Position numbers and translations under genes: made by a program. DNA of 25,122 nucleotides. It comes from Blastococcus sp. CT_GayMR20. GTDB taxonomy: Bacteria; Actinomycetota; Actinomycetes; Mycobacteriales; Geodermatophilaceae. Shown piece after piece: positions 17,427 to 25,095 of the stretch. The notes under the pieces were generated by a model that was not told the DNA's origin, made no database searches, and saw only the letters and a list, made by a program, of their open reading frames with translations. The stretch spans positions 1 to 25,122 of the forward strand of contig NZ_SPQM01000068.1 in assembly GCF_004570345.1 (NCBI RefSeq). Reading direction: 5' to 3'. Numbering within the stretch: the stretch's first letter is position 1; each line of letters opens with the position of its first letter.

Positions 17427-17825
17427 TCAGCGGGCGGTGCTGTCCGCGATCGTGAAGAGGTCGATCAGGCCGGTCACCTCGAGCGGGCGGGTGACGGCGC
17501 GCGTGGTGGCGATCAGGCGCAGGTCCACCTCGCGGGCGCGGGAGGACTTCTGCGTCTCGACGAGTACCGCCAGGCCGGCGGAGCCGAGGAACTGAACGCC
17601 CGAGAGATCGATGACCAGCTCGCGCGGCTGCTGCTCGAGCTGGCTGTCGAGGGTCGAACGGAGGACCGGAGCGGTGAACGTGTCCACCTCGCCGACGACC
17701 GTCACCGTGACCGCGCCGTCCTCACCGGTGGAGGTCGAGAGCGTGATCACGTCGTCGAAGGGTGCCTCGGTGCCCTCGGTCGACACGTCGGGCTGCCCCT
17801 CGGCGGGCAGGTCGGAAGTGGTCAC
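17427..17825 (-). CDS. STAS-domain anti-anti-sigma factor (RsbV/SpoIIAA-like)
   Basis: A 132-residue protein with a polar N-terminal 35 residues and a STAS domain (about 38-125): VTVTVVGEVDTFTAPVLRSTL, RELVIDLSGVQFLGSAGLAVL and a C-terminal ITGL-like VTGLIDLF. Such proteins bind the anti-sigma kinase and release the sigma factor, unless they are phosphorylated on a serine. The canonical DSSG is GSAG here (81-84), so only Ser82 is available and the usual phosphoserine position is Ala83. The GTG at 17825 has GAGGAG about 9 bases upstream. It is a likely partner of the rsbW and sigF products 3.5 kb away, though that is inferred from proximity and family. Confidence 0.85.
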   Translation of the reverse strand: MTTSDLPAEGQPDVSTEGTEAPFDDVITLSTSTGEDGAVTVTVVGEVDTFTAPVLRSTLDSQLEQQPRELVIDLSGVQFLGSAGLAVLVETQKSSRAREVDLRLIATTRAVTRPLEVTGLIDLFTIADSTAR

Positions 17826-18030
17826 GGACAGTGGCTCCTCTCGGCGGCATTTCCCGTGCGGTGGTGACCGCCCGGACAATCTACCGCTGGGCGTTCCGGG
17901 GGCTCGTCGTCCCCGATTCCGCCGGTGATCGATCGTGTCGTGGACCGGACCCGTCGGGCCCGGTACCGGTACGGCTGCCTGCTGAACCGCCAACCAAACG
18001 TAGACAACCCATCGTGGACGCGCCAACCCA

Positions 18031-18066
18031 CCCCCGGAGACGGTGGGTCGCCGTCGTCCCCGGGGG
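18031..18066 (-). terminator. Composite hairpin downstream of the DUF5709 gene
   Basis: CCCCCGG (18031-18037) pairs with CCGGGGG (18060-18066), and inside it GACGG (18039-18043) pairs with CCGTC (18051-18055), with small bulges. It lies 12 bases past the minus-strand stop at 18078. The rest of the 252-base gap up to the STAS gene shows no gene. Confidence 0.45.
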
Positions 18067-18077
18067 AGGTGGGCAGG

Positions 18078-18488
18078 TCAGCCGTCGGTGACGTGCATCG
18101 CGCGCTCCTCGGGACCCTGACCGCCGACCGACGGGTCGGCGGTGGCCTCGACGTCGTCGGCCGTGCGGTTGGTGCCCGAGTCGGTCTCGGGAGTGGTCGA
18201 CGTGTCCTGCTCCAGCTGGAACGAGTGGTCCGGGTCCTCGGCGGGCCGCACGTCGACGGCGTCGTCCGGGATCTCACGGGCCAGCCGGCCGTCGAGGGAC
18301 TCGCCCTCCGCCTGCTCGGCGGCGGTCGTGCCGAAGTCGTCGGCGGCGGTGGGTCGCTCGCCGGGAACCGGGGCGAACTGCGGGTCCTCGGCGCGCTCCT
18401 GGGTGGGGGAGTCGTCCTGCGAGACCTCGGGGATGCCCTCGTCCTCGGGGAAGATGTCGCGGGCGGTCTGGCCCTCGGGCTCCGTCAT
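18078..18488 (-). CDS. DUF5709 family protein, small acidic
   Basis: A 136-residue, very acidic, probably disordered protein. FGTTAAEQAEGESLDGRLAREIPDD matches the conserved core of the actinobacterial DUF5709 family; similar blocks of Glu, Asp and Gln flank it. No membrane helix, signal peptide or metal site is seen. The function is unknown. The ATG at 18488 follows an excellent AAGGAGG with 6-7 bases spacing, unlike the shorter or absent sites of many neighbours, so translation should be efficient. Upstream in-frame codons to 18752 overlap the divergent gene and are rejected. Confidence 0.72.
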   Translation of the reverse strand: MTEPEGQTARDIFPEDEGIPEVSQDDSPTQERAEDPQFAPVPGERPTAADDFGTTAAEQAEGESLDGRLAREIPDDAVDVRPAEDPDHSFQLEQDTSTTPETDSGTNRTADDVEATADPSVGGQGPEERAMHVTDG

Positions 18489-18672
18489 CGCTGTGCCTCC
18501 TTGTCGGGTGGTCCGCGCCGGACGCGAGTCGTGGCGGGACGCGCAGCCGGTCGGCGACCGGCGTCTGCTGACCGCCCTACCCGGGGGGTGGCGGGCCATG
18601 CGCGGGTGTGCGTCCTGCCACGACGTCGGAAAGGAGGGCGTGGCGGGCCGACGGCGGGGGTAGCGCGGCTCC

Positions 18673-19248
18673 ATGTCGTTCGCACAGGAGGTCCAGCGCA
18701 TCGGCGCACCGGTGCGCCGGTGGGCGCGCACCCAGAAGCGCGAGTACACCAACGGTGAGGAGCGACCGCTCGCCGGCGACCTCGGTGCGATGGGCGTCTA
18801 CGTCGGCCTGGTGTCCGCCGCCGCCGCGGCGGTCCGCGCCTCGGGCCGCGAGCTGCCCGAGCGGATCCCGGTCGGCGACGCCCTCCTCCTGACCGTCGCC
18901 ACCTTCCGGCTCGCCCGCCGGATCGCCAAGGACCCGGTCACCGCCCCGATCCGGGCCCCGTTCGTGCGCTTCGAGGGACAGTCCGGGCACGCGGAGGTGG
19001 CCGAGGAGGTCCGGGAGCACGGCGGCGTGAAGCACGCCGTCGGCGAGCTGCTCACCTGCCCGTTCTGCCTCGCCCAGTGGGTCGGCACGGGGTTCGTGTT
19101 CGGCTACATCAGCGCGCCCGCGGCGACCCGCCTGGCCGCCCTCACGATGACGATGATCGCCGGCTCGGACGTCCTGCAGTTCGTCTACGACGCGATCCAG
19201 AACGGGGGCCTCGCGCCCGAGGACCCGAAGCCCGACGACCAGAGCTGA
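18673..19248 (+). CDS. DUF1360 family membrane protein
   Basis: A 191-residue protein with about four hydrophobic segments (near 36-56, 66-82, 127-147 and 150-170). The DLGAMGVYVGLVSAAAAAV start of the membrane part and the cysteine motif LLTCPFCLAQWVGT are hallmarks of DUF1360 (YlaF-like/spore coat-associated families in Firmicutes, widespread in actinobacteria). The CPFC pair resembles a thioredoxin-like CxxC but is not shown to be redox active. The function is unknown. The start at ATG 18673 has no clear Shine-Dalgarno; TAGCGC lies 6 bases upstream. It precedes ku by 159 bases. Confidence 0.75.
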   Translation: MSFAQEVQRIGAPVRRWARTQKREYTNGEERPLAGDLGAMGVYVGLVSAAAAAVRASGRELPERIPVGDALLLTVATFRLARRIAKDPVTAPIRAPFVRFEGQSGHAEVAEEVREHGGVKHAVGELLTCPFCLAQWVGTGFVFGYISAPAATRLAALTMTMIAGSDVLQFVYDAIQNGGLAPEDPKPDDQS

Positions 19249-19344
19249 GAGGTCCGCTCACGGAGCGTGCGCGTTCGGACGGCATGTCCTCCTACGGGGG
19301 GACGCCCGGGAGCCGCCGACCTGCCGCTCCGGCCCGCGCGCGCC

Positions 19345-19350
19345 TATCCT
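19345..19350 (+). promoter_or_regulatory. Candidate -10 element for the ku-ligD operon
   Basis: TATCCT is a good TANNNT -10; TGCCGC (19322-19327) is a weak -35 at 17 bases. It would give a leader of about 50 bases before the ku ATG. I see no GTTT/GGGTA sigma-F elements in this gap. Confidence 0.4.
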
Positions 19351-19407
19351 GCGATCTTGACCCTGCGTCACGGGAGCGGGTTCCCAGCTGGTGAGAGGTG
19401 GAGCGGC

Positions 19408-20409
19408 ATGCGATCGATCTGGCGCGGGGCCGTGTCCTTCGGCCTCGTCAGCATCGGCGTGAAGCTGTACTCCGCCACCGAGGACAAGGACATCCGCTTC
19501 CACCAGGTCCACGCGATCGACGGCGGCCGGGTCAAGTACAAGCGGGTCTGCTCCATCGACGGCGAAGAGGTCGAGTACAGCGACATCGCCAAGGGCTACG
19601 AGCTGCCGGACGGCCAGGTCGTCATCCTCACCGACGAGGACTTCGACGACCTCCCGCTGAGCACCCGGCGCGAGATCGACGTCCTGCAGTTCGTCGACCA
19701 GGACGAGATCGACCCCATCCAGTTCGAGAAGACCTACTACCTCGAGCCCGACGGCCCCGCCACCCGCCCCTACGTGCTGCTGCGCGACGCCCTGGAGAAC
19801 GCCGGGCAGGTCGCCATCACCAAGATCGCCATCCGGCAGCGGGAGTCGCTGGCCGTCCTGCGGGTGCGGGACGGCGTCCTCGTCCTGCACACCATGCGCT
19901 GGCCCGACGAGATCCGGACGCCGGACTTCGGCTTCCTCGACGAGGACATCACCGTCCGGCCGCAGGAGCTGAAGATGGCCGAGGCGCTGATCGCCTCGAT
20001 GACCGGCGAGTTCGACCCCACCGAGTTCACCGACGACTATCGCCAGGCGATGACCGCGCTGCTCGAGGCCAAGCAGAGCGGCGGCGAGGTCGCCCAGCCG
20101 CCCGAGGTGGAGGACGCCGGCGGTGCCGTCGTCGACCTGATGAGCGCCCTGCGGCGCAGCGTCGAGCGCGCCCGCGGCGGTTCGGCCGACGACATCGCGG
20201 ACGACGCCTCCGACGAGACGGACGAGGCCCCGGCTGCGGAGCAGAAGGCCCCGGCGAAGAAGACCCCGGCGAAGAAGGCCCCCGCCAAGAAGGCGGCGCC
20301 GGCGAAGAAGGCCCCCGCCGAGAAGCCGGCCGCGAAGAAGACGACGGCCGCCAAGAAGTCGACCACCGCGGACAAGCCGCCGGCCAAGCGCGCCCGCCGC
20401 AGCGCCTGA
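19408..20409 (+). CDS. ku: Ku homodimeric DNA end-binding protein (NHEJ)
   Basis: A 333-residue bacterial Ku, which rings double-strand break ends and recruits LigD for non-homologous end joining. The core (about 1-255) opens MRSIWRGAVSFGLVSIGVKLYSA and has FHQVHAIDGGRVKYKRVC, DVLQFVDQDEIDPIQFEKTYYLEPD and MRWPDEIR, all typical. The last 62 residues (272-333) are a Lys/Ala/Pro tail with repeated PAKK units like histone H1, seen in many actinobacterial Ku proteins and likely to bind DNA. The ATG at 19408 has GAGGTGGAG upstream. One base separates its stop from ligD, so the genes form an operon. Confidence 0.95.
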   Translation: MRSIWRGAVSFGLVSIGVKLYSATEDKDIRFHQVHAIDGGRVKYKRVCSIDGEEVEYSDIAKGYELPDGQVVILTDEDFDDLPLSTRREIDVLQFVDQDEIDPIQFEKTYYLEPDGPATRPYVLLRDALENAGQVAITKIAIRQRESLAVLRVRDGVLVLHTMRWPDEIRTPDFGFLDEDITVRPQELKMAEALIASMTGEFDPTEFTDDYRQAMTALLEAKQSGGEVAQPPEVEDAGGAVVDLMSALRRSVERARGGSADDIADDASDETDEAPAAEQKAPAKKTPAKKAPAKKAAPAKKAPAEKPAAKKTTAAKKSTTADKPPAKRARRSA

Positions 20410-20410
20410 C

Positions 20411-21889
20411 GTGCCGGCGCGCCCGCGCGGCGGGCGGGAGGACCCGCTCGCCGAGTACCGCGCCAAACGGGACCCAGCCCGCACCGCCGAGCCGGTCCCG
20501 GCGGCCGGTCGACCGCTTCCGGTGGGCGACGACGACACGTTCGTCGTGCAGGAGCACCACACGCCCCGTGGACGCACGGGCGAGCGGGTCCACTGGGACC
20601 TCCGCCTCGAGCGCGACGGCGTCCTGAAGAGCTGGGCCGTGCCGAAGGGGCCGCCGACGGCGCCCGGTCCCAACCGACTCGCCGTCCCCACCGAGGACCA
20701 CCCGCTGGAGTACGCCTCCTTCAGCGGCGAGATCGCCGCCGGCGAGTACGGCGGCGGGCACGTCACCATCTGGGACGCCGGCCGGTACGCCACGGAGAAG
20801 TGGGACGACCGGCACATCATCGTCACCTTCGACGGACGCCGGCTGGCCGGCCGCTACGCCCTCTTCCCGGTCGACGGCAAGGCCTGGAACATCCGCAAGC
20901 TCGACGCGACCGCGGCGCCCGCGGACACCCCTCCGGAGGTGCCGCTGCCCATGCTCGCCACCGCCGGCGAGCTGCCGCCGGCGGACGAGGACGCGCTGTG
21001 GGGCTACGAGTTCAAGTGGGACGGCGTCCGCGCGGTGGCTGCGGTGCACGGCGGCGTCCTCTCCCTGACCTCCCGGAAGGGCACCTCGATCACCGTGCGC
21101 TATCCGGAGGTGGCCACGCTGCCGGCCGCACTCAGCGGGCACGACGCGGTCGTCGACGGCGAGATCGTCGCGATGGACGAGCACGGCCGTCCGGACTTCG
21201 GCGCGCTGCAGAACCGGATGCACCGCACCGGCCCCGAGGTGCCGACCCTGGCCGCGGCGAAGCCGGTCACCTTCCTCGTCTTCGACCTGCTGGCCTGGGA
21301 CGGCGAGGACCTCACCGCGCTGCCTTATGCCCAGCGCCGCCGGAGGCTGGACGGGCTGGAGCTGGCCGGGCACCGGTGGGTGGCCACGCCGTGGTTCGAG
21401 GGCGGGGGCGCCGGCGTGCACGCGGCCAGCCTCGAGAACGGGCTCGAGGGCGTCCTCGCCAAGCGGCTCGCCTCGCCCTACCGCCCCGGGGTGCGCAGCC
21501 CGGACTGGCGCAAGGTCAAGAACTTCCGCACGCAGTCGGTCGTCGTCGGCGGCTGGCGGCCGGGGCAGGGCCGCCGTGCCGGGGGAGTGGGCTCGCTGCT
21601 GTTCGGCGTCCCCGACGACCAGGGGCGGCTGATCTACGCCGGGCACGTGGGCACCGGCTTCACCGACCAGGACCTCAAGGACCTGAAGCGGATGTTCACC
21701 GCGCGGAGGACGTCGCCCTTCGAGGGCACCCTGCCGCGCGACGTCACCCGCGACGCGCACTGGATCGAGCCCGACCTGGTCGGCGAGGTCGCCTACGCGG
21801 TGTGGACGGCGGACGGCCGGCTGCGGCACCCCTCGTGGAAGGGCGTGCGCGACGACCTGGAGCCCGACGACGTCGTGGTGGAGCCGTGA
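20411..21889 (+). CDS. ligD: LigD: 3'-phosphoesterase plus ATP-dependent DNA ligase
   Basis: A 492-residue protein joining two LigD modules. The phosphoesterase domain (about 40-175) trims 3' ends: VVQEHHTPRG (His49, His50), VHWDLRLE (His61, Asp63) and GGGHVTIWDAG. The ATP-dependent ligase domain follows: motif I FKWDGVR with the adenylated Lys202, VVDGEIVAMD, FLVFDLLAWDGEDL, EGVLAKR and WRKVKN, then an OB-fold to the end (HPSWKGVRDD). The primase-polymerase domain that is fused in mycobacterial LigD is absent and encoded separately downstream. The GTG start one base after the ku stop has no obvious Shine-Dalgarno, suggesting translational coupling. Confidence 0.93.
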   Translation: MPARPRGGREDPLAEYRAKRDPARTAEPVPAAGRPLPVGDDDTFVVQEHHTPRGRTGERVHWDLRLERDGVLKSWAVPKGPPTAPGPNRLAVPTEDHPLEYASFSGEIAAGEYGGGHVTIWDAGRYATEKWDDRHIIVTFDGRRLAGRYALFPVDGKAWNIRKLDATAAPADTPPEVPLPMLATAGELPPADEDALWGYEFKWDGVRAVAAVHGGVLSLTSRKGTSITVRYPEVATLPAALSGHDAVVDGEIVAMDEHGRPDFGALQNRMHRTGPEVPTLAAAKPVTFLVFDLLAWDGEDLTALPYAQRRRRLDGLELAGHRWVATPWFEGGGAGVHAASLENGLEGVLAKRLASPYRPGVRSPDWRKVKNFRTQSVVVGGWRPGQGRRAGGVGSLLFGVPDDQGRLIYAGHVGTGFTDQDLKDLKRMFTARRTSPFEGTLPRDVTRDAHWIEPDLVGEVAYAVWTADGRLRHPSWKGVRDDLEPDDVVVEP

Positions 21890-21904
21890 GCGGTCAGGGG
21901 CGTG

Positions 21905-21937
21905 AGCATCGCAGCGAGGAACGAGCGAGGAGCGGAG
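21905..21937 (+). repeat. Short GA-rich imperfect repeat between the two ligD genes
   Basis: The spacer contains GCGAGGA at 21914-21920 and again at 21925-21931 (11-base period), flanked by GAGC and GGAGC units. It resembles the 'GCGAGGAACGAGCGAGGAGC' type of interspersed element often seen in actinobacterial spacers, but only one copy is in the window. Confidence 0.45.
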
Positions 21938-21965
21938 CGCGCCGCGGGAGCGAACAGGTGACACC

Positions 21966-22895
21966 GTGAGCCCCGCCAAGCAGCGGGTCGAGATCGACGG
22001 GCGGACGCTGAACGTCTCGAACCTCGAGAAGGTGCTCTTCCCGGAGGTCCCCTTCACCAAGGCGCAGGTCATCGACTACTACGTCCGCGTCGCCCCGGTC
22101 CTGCTCCCGCATCTCGCCGGCCGCCCGGTGACGTTCACCCGCTGGCCCGACGGCATCGAGGGCCAGACCTTCTTCGAGAAGAACAGCGCGCGGCACGCCC
22201 CCGAGTGGGTCCGCCGCGTGACCATCCCCAGCCCCGGCAGCTCGACCGGCCGGGAGACCCTCGACATGGTCATCCTCGAGTCGGTCGCCGACCTGGCGTG
22301 GGCGGCCAACCTCGCCGCGCTGGAGCTGCACGTGCCGCAGTGGCAGGTCGACGAGGACGGCGTCCCGCAGCTGCCCGACCTGCTCGTCCTCGATCTCGAC
22401 CCGGGGCCGGAGACCGGACTGCCGGAGTGCTGCGCCGTGGCGGAGCGGCTGGGTGAGCGGCTGGAGGCCGACGGCCTCGACCCGGTGGTGAAGACCTCCG
22501 GGTCGAAGGGGATGCAGGTCTACGCGCCGATCGAGACGCCGACCGATCGCGAGCACCCGAGCAGGTACGCGAAGGCGCTGGCGCAGGAGCTCTCCGCCGA
22601 GACGCCGGACGACGTGGTGTGGCGCATGGAGAAGGTACTGCGGCCGGGCAAGGTGCTCATCGACTGGAGCCAGAACAACCCGGCCAAGACGACGGTGGCG
22701 CCGTACTCGCTGCGCGCCCGGGCCGCCGCCACGGTGTCCACGCCGATCGGCTGGGACGAGGTCGACGCGGTGCGCGAGGGCGGCGACCCGGCGATGCTGC
22801 GCTTCGGGACGGACGACGTCCTGGCGCGGGTGGAGGAGTACGGCGACCTGTTCGACGTGGCCAATGCCCGCCGGGCGGCGCTGCCCGAGGCCTGA
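21966..22895 (+). CDS. ligD: LigD polymerase domain protein (archaeo-eukaryotic primase type)
   Basis: A 309-residue stand-alone LigD polymerase, which fills gaps and adds ribo- or deoxynucleotides during end joining. Signatures are NLEKVLFPE, the phosphate-binding FFEKN and RH, the metal-binding LDLDPG (Asp143, Asp145), KTSGSKGMQVY and DWSQNN...TTVAPYSLRAR. The length matches the isolated polymerase module. The GTG start has AGGTGA upstream. It is third in the ku operon; the 76-base spacer with a repeat separates it from the ligase gene. A stretch before the next gene (22896-22949) shows no feature. Confidence 0.92.
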   Translation: MSPAKQRVEIDGRTLNVSNLEKVLFPEVPFTKAQVIDYYVRVAPVLLPHLAGRPVTFTRWPDGIEGQTFFEKNSARHAPEWVRRVTIPSPGSSTGRETLDMVILESVADLAWAANLAALELHVPQWQVDEDGVPQLPDLLVLDLDPGPETGLPECCAVAERLGERLEADGLDPVVKTSGSKGMQVYAPIETPTDREHPSRYAKALAQELSAETPDDVVWRMEKVLRPGKVLIDWSQNNPAKTTVAPYSLRARAAATVSTPIGWDEVDAVREGGDPAMLRFGTDDVLARVEEYGDLFDVANARRAALPEA

Positions 22896-22949
22896 ATCCG
22901 CTCGCTCAGTCCCGGGCGCCGGCGGTGAGCAGCGACACCCCGCCCTAGA

Positions 22950-22979
22950 TTTGACTCGTTCAAAACAACGGGGTTGAGT
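22950..22979 (+). promoter_or_regulatory. Promoter and operator-like palindrome of the fur-catalase operon
   Basis: TTGACT (22951-22956) is a good -35, with TTGAGT 17 bases downstream as a weak -10, placing initiation near 22986, within a few bases of the ATG at 22988. TTTGA-N5-TCAAA (22950-22964) is a perfect inverted repeat overlapping the -35. AT-rich sequence is rare here, and Fur-family repressors bind AT-rich inverted repeats, so autoregulation is likely. Confidence 0.6.
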
Positions 22980-22987
22980 GGGGCCCG

Positions 22988-23434
22988 ATGGAGACGACGT
23001 GGGCGCACCAGCTGCGGGCCGCAGGCCTGCGCGTCACGCGACCCCGTCTCTCCGTGCTGAGCGTGCTCGCCGAGCACCCGCACGCCGCCGCCGACACGAT
23101 CGTGACCAGCGCCCGCGCGCTGCACCCGTCGCTGTCGCCGCAGGCCGTCTACGGCGTGCTCCGGGCGCTCGTCGCCGGTGGCGTCGCCCGCCGGATCGAG
23201 CCCGCGGGTGCCCCCGCGCTGTTCGAGCTGCGCGTGGGTGACAACCACCACCACCTGGTCTGCCGCTCGTGCGGCGCGGTCGCCGATGTCGACTGCGCCG
23301 TCGGGGCGGCCCCTTGTCTGAGCCCCTCGGACGCGGCCGGCTTCGTCGTCGACGAGGCCGAGGTCGTGTTCTGGGGGCTCTGCTCGAACTGCCAGGACCA
23401 TCAGCAGGAAATCCGAGGAGGAGCTACCGCATGA
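22988..23434 (+). CDS. furA: Fur-family repressor (FurA/CatR/PerR-like)
   Basis: A 148-residue Fur-family regulator. The winged helix lies at about 8-80 with the recognition helix [14 protein letters not shown]. The metal regions are [11 protein letters not shown] (His87-89, Cys92, Cys95) and CSNC (Cys132, Cys135), the two CxxC pairs of the structural zinc site. In actinobacteria such a gene directly before a catalase represses it and senses peroxide (mycobacterial furA-katG, Streptomyces catR-catA). Its last codons overlap the catalase ATG (ATGA). There is no Shine-Dalgarno at the ATG, in keeping with a near-leaderless message. A role as a general iron regulator is less likely given this context. 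Confidence 0.88.
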   Translation: METTWAHQLRAAGLRVTRPRLSVLSVLAEHPHAAADTIVTSARALHPSLSPQAVYGVLRALVAGGVARRIEPAGAPALFELRVGDNHHHLVCRSCGAVADVDCAVGAAPCLSPSDAAGFVVDEAEVVFWGLCSNCQDHQQEIRGGATA

Positions 23435-25095
23435 CCGACGTCGCATCGCAGGGCCCGGCGGCCAGTGAGGCCGACCGCGCCGTCCTGACCAACCGTCAGG
23501 GCCACCCGGTCTACGACAACCAGAACCAGCGGACGGTGGGCGCCCGTGGCCCGGCGACCCTGGAGAACTACCAGTTCCTCGAGAAGATCAGCCACTTCGA
23601 CCGCGAGCGGATCCCGGAGCGGGTCGTCCACGCCCGCGGCGTCACCGCCTTCGGGATCTTCGAGGCCGACGGCACGGTCGGCGACGAGCCGATCGCGACG
23701 TACACCCGCGCCAAGCTCTTCCAGGAGAAGGGCAAGCAGACCGAGCTCGCCGTCCGCTTCTCCACGGTGGCGGGCGGCCGCGACTCGTCGGAGATGGCCC
23801 GCGACCCGCGCGGCTTCGCCGTGAAGATGTACACCGAGGACGGCAACTGGGATCTCGTCGGCAACAACCTGGGTGTCTTCTTCATCCGCGACGCGATCAA
23901 GTTCCCCGACTTCATCCACTCGCAGAAGCCGGACCCGGTCACCTTCGAGGCCAACGTCGCCGAGCGCGCGTTCGACTTCTTCAGCCAGACCCCCGAGGCC
24001 ATGCACATGATCTCGCTGGTCTTCAGCCCCCGCGGACTGCCGGCGTCCTACCGGCACATGCAGGGCTTCGGGGTGAACACCTACAAATGGGTCAACGCCC
24101 AGGGCGAGACGCAGCTGGTCAAGTACCACTGGCTGCCGAAGCAGGGCGTGAAGTCCTTCACCGCCGCCGACGGCGCTGCCATCCAGGCCGGCACCCTCGG
24201 CTTCCACACCAAGGACCTCTACGACGCCATCGAGCGCGGCGACTTCCCCCAGTGGGACCTGCACGTCCAGCTGATGAGCGACGACGAGCACCCCGAGCTG
24301 GACTTCGACCCGCTCGACGACACCAAGGTGTGGCCGGAGGAGCTCTTCCCGCTCCGCAAGGTCGGCACGATGACCCTCAACCGGATGCCGGAGAACTTCT
24401 TCACCGAGAACGAGCAGATCGCCTTCGGCACCGGCGTCCTCGTCGACGGACTGGACTTCTCCGACGACAAGATGCTGGTCGGCCGGACGTTCTCCTACTC
24501 CGACACCCAGCGCTACCGGGTGGGCCCGAACTACCTGCAGCTGCCGGTGAACCAGGCCCGGAACGCGAAGGTCTACACCAACCAGCGCGACGGGCAGATG
24601 GCCTACGGCGTCGACATCGCCCCCGGCCAGAACCCGCACGTCAACTACGAGCCGTCGATCACCGGCGGCCTGCGTGAGGCCACCTACCCCACGCACGACG
24701 AGCAGGGGCCGGTCATCACCGGCCGCCTGACCCGCAAGCGGATCCCGCGCACCAACGACTACAAGCAGGCCGGCGAGCGCTACCTGCTGTCGGAGCAGTG
24801 GGAGCGCGACGACCTGGTGACCAACCTCGTCGGCGCCCTCCAGCAGTGCCGCCGCGAGATCCAGGAGCGGATGGTCTGGCACTTCTTCATGTGCGAGGAC
24901 GAGTGGGGTCAGCGCGTCGGCGACGCGCTCGGCATCAGCGCGGACGACGTCCGCGGCCTGCCCCCGCTGCAGACGCAGACCCTCACCGAGGAGGAGCAGC
25001 AGCGTGCCGCCAACCTCGGCAAGAACGGTCCGCGCGACGTCACCGGCCTGACCATGACGCACTGCGTGCCCAACGAGCACGTGGTCGTCGGCTGA
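23431..25095 (+). CDS. katA: Monofunctional heme catalase
   Basis: A 554-residue catalase that breaks down hydrogen peroxide. Catalytic His67 (RVVHARG) and Asn145 (DLVGNN), and the heme-ligand Tyr356 in [12 protein letters not shown] are in place, with [31 protein letters not shown] and [18 protein letters not shown] as clear family sequence. It is somewhat longer than typical small-subunit catalases (about 485) and far shorter than the large-subunit type, with the extra length mostly in the C-terminal helices. The ATG at 23431 has GAGGAGGAG upstream and overlaps the furA stop. Longer upstream frames run inside furA and are rejected. Peroxide induction through the Fur-family gene is likely. 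Confidence 0.95.
   Translation: MTDVASQGPAASEADRAVLTNRQGHPVYDNQNQRTVGARGPATLENYQFLEKISHFDRERIPERVVHARGVTAFGIFEADGTVGDEPIATYTRAKLFQEKGKQTELAVRFSTVAGGRDSSEMARDPRGFAVKMYTEDGNWDLVGNNLGVFFIRDAIKFPDFIHSQKPDPVTFEANVAERAFDFFSQTPEAMHMISLVFSPRGLPASYRHMQGFGVNTYKWVNAQGETQLVKYHWLPKQGVKSFTAADGAAIQAGTLGFHTKDLYDAIERGDFPQWDLHVQLMSDDEHPELDFDPLDDTKVWPEELFPLRKVGTMTLNRMPENFFTENEQIAFGTGVLVDGLDFSDDKMLVGRTFSYSDTQRYRVGPNYLQLPVNQARNAKVYTNQRDGQMAYGVDIAPGQNPHVNYEPSITGGLREATYPTHDEQGPVITGRLTRKRIPRTNDYKQAGERYLLSEQWERDDLVTNLVGALQQCRREIQERMVWHFFMCEDEWGQRVGDALGISADDVRGLPPLQTQTLTEEEQQRAANLGKNGPRDVTGLTMTHCVPNEHVVVG

Noticed and set aside
17964..17999. A full SigF promoter for the STAS gene
   Set aside because: GTTTGG is present, but the only GTA-containing candidate -10 (CCGTAC) is 19 bases away and matches poorly.
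20027..22072. A 681-codon open frame antisense to ku and ligD
   Set aside because: No domain is recognisable and the sense genes have intact active sites.
23431..25095. A catalase-peroxidase (KatG), as expected behind furA in mycobacteria
   Set aside because: The residues are those of monofunctional heme catalase (His67, Asn145, Tyr356 in RTFSY); KatG has a different fold and about 740 residues.
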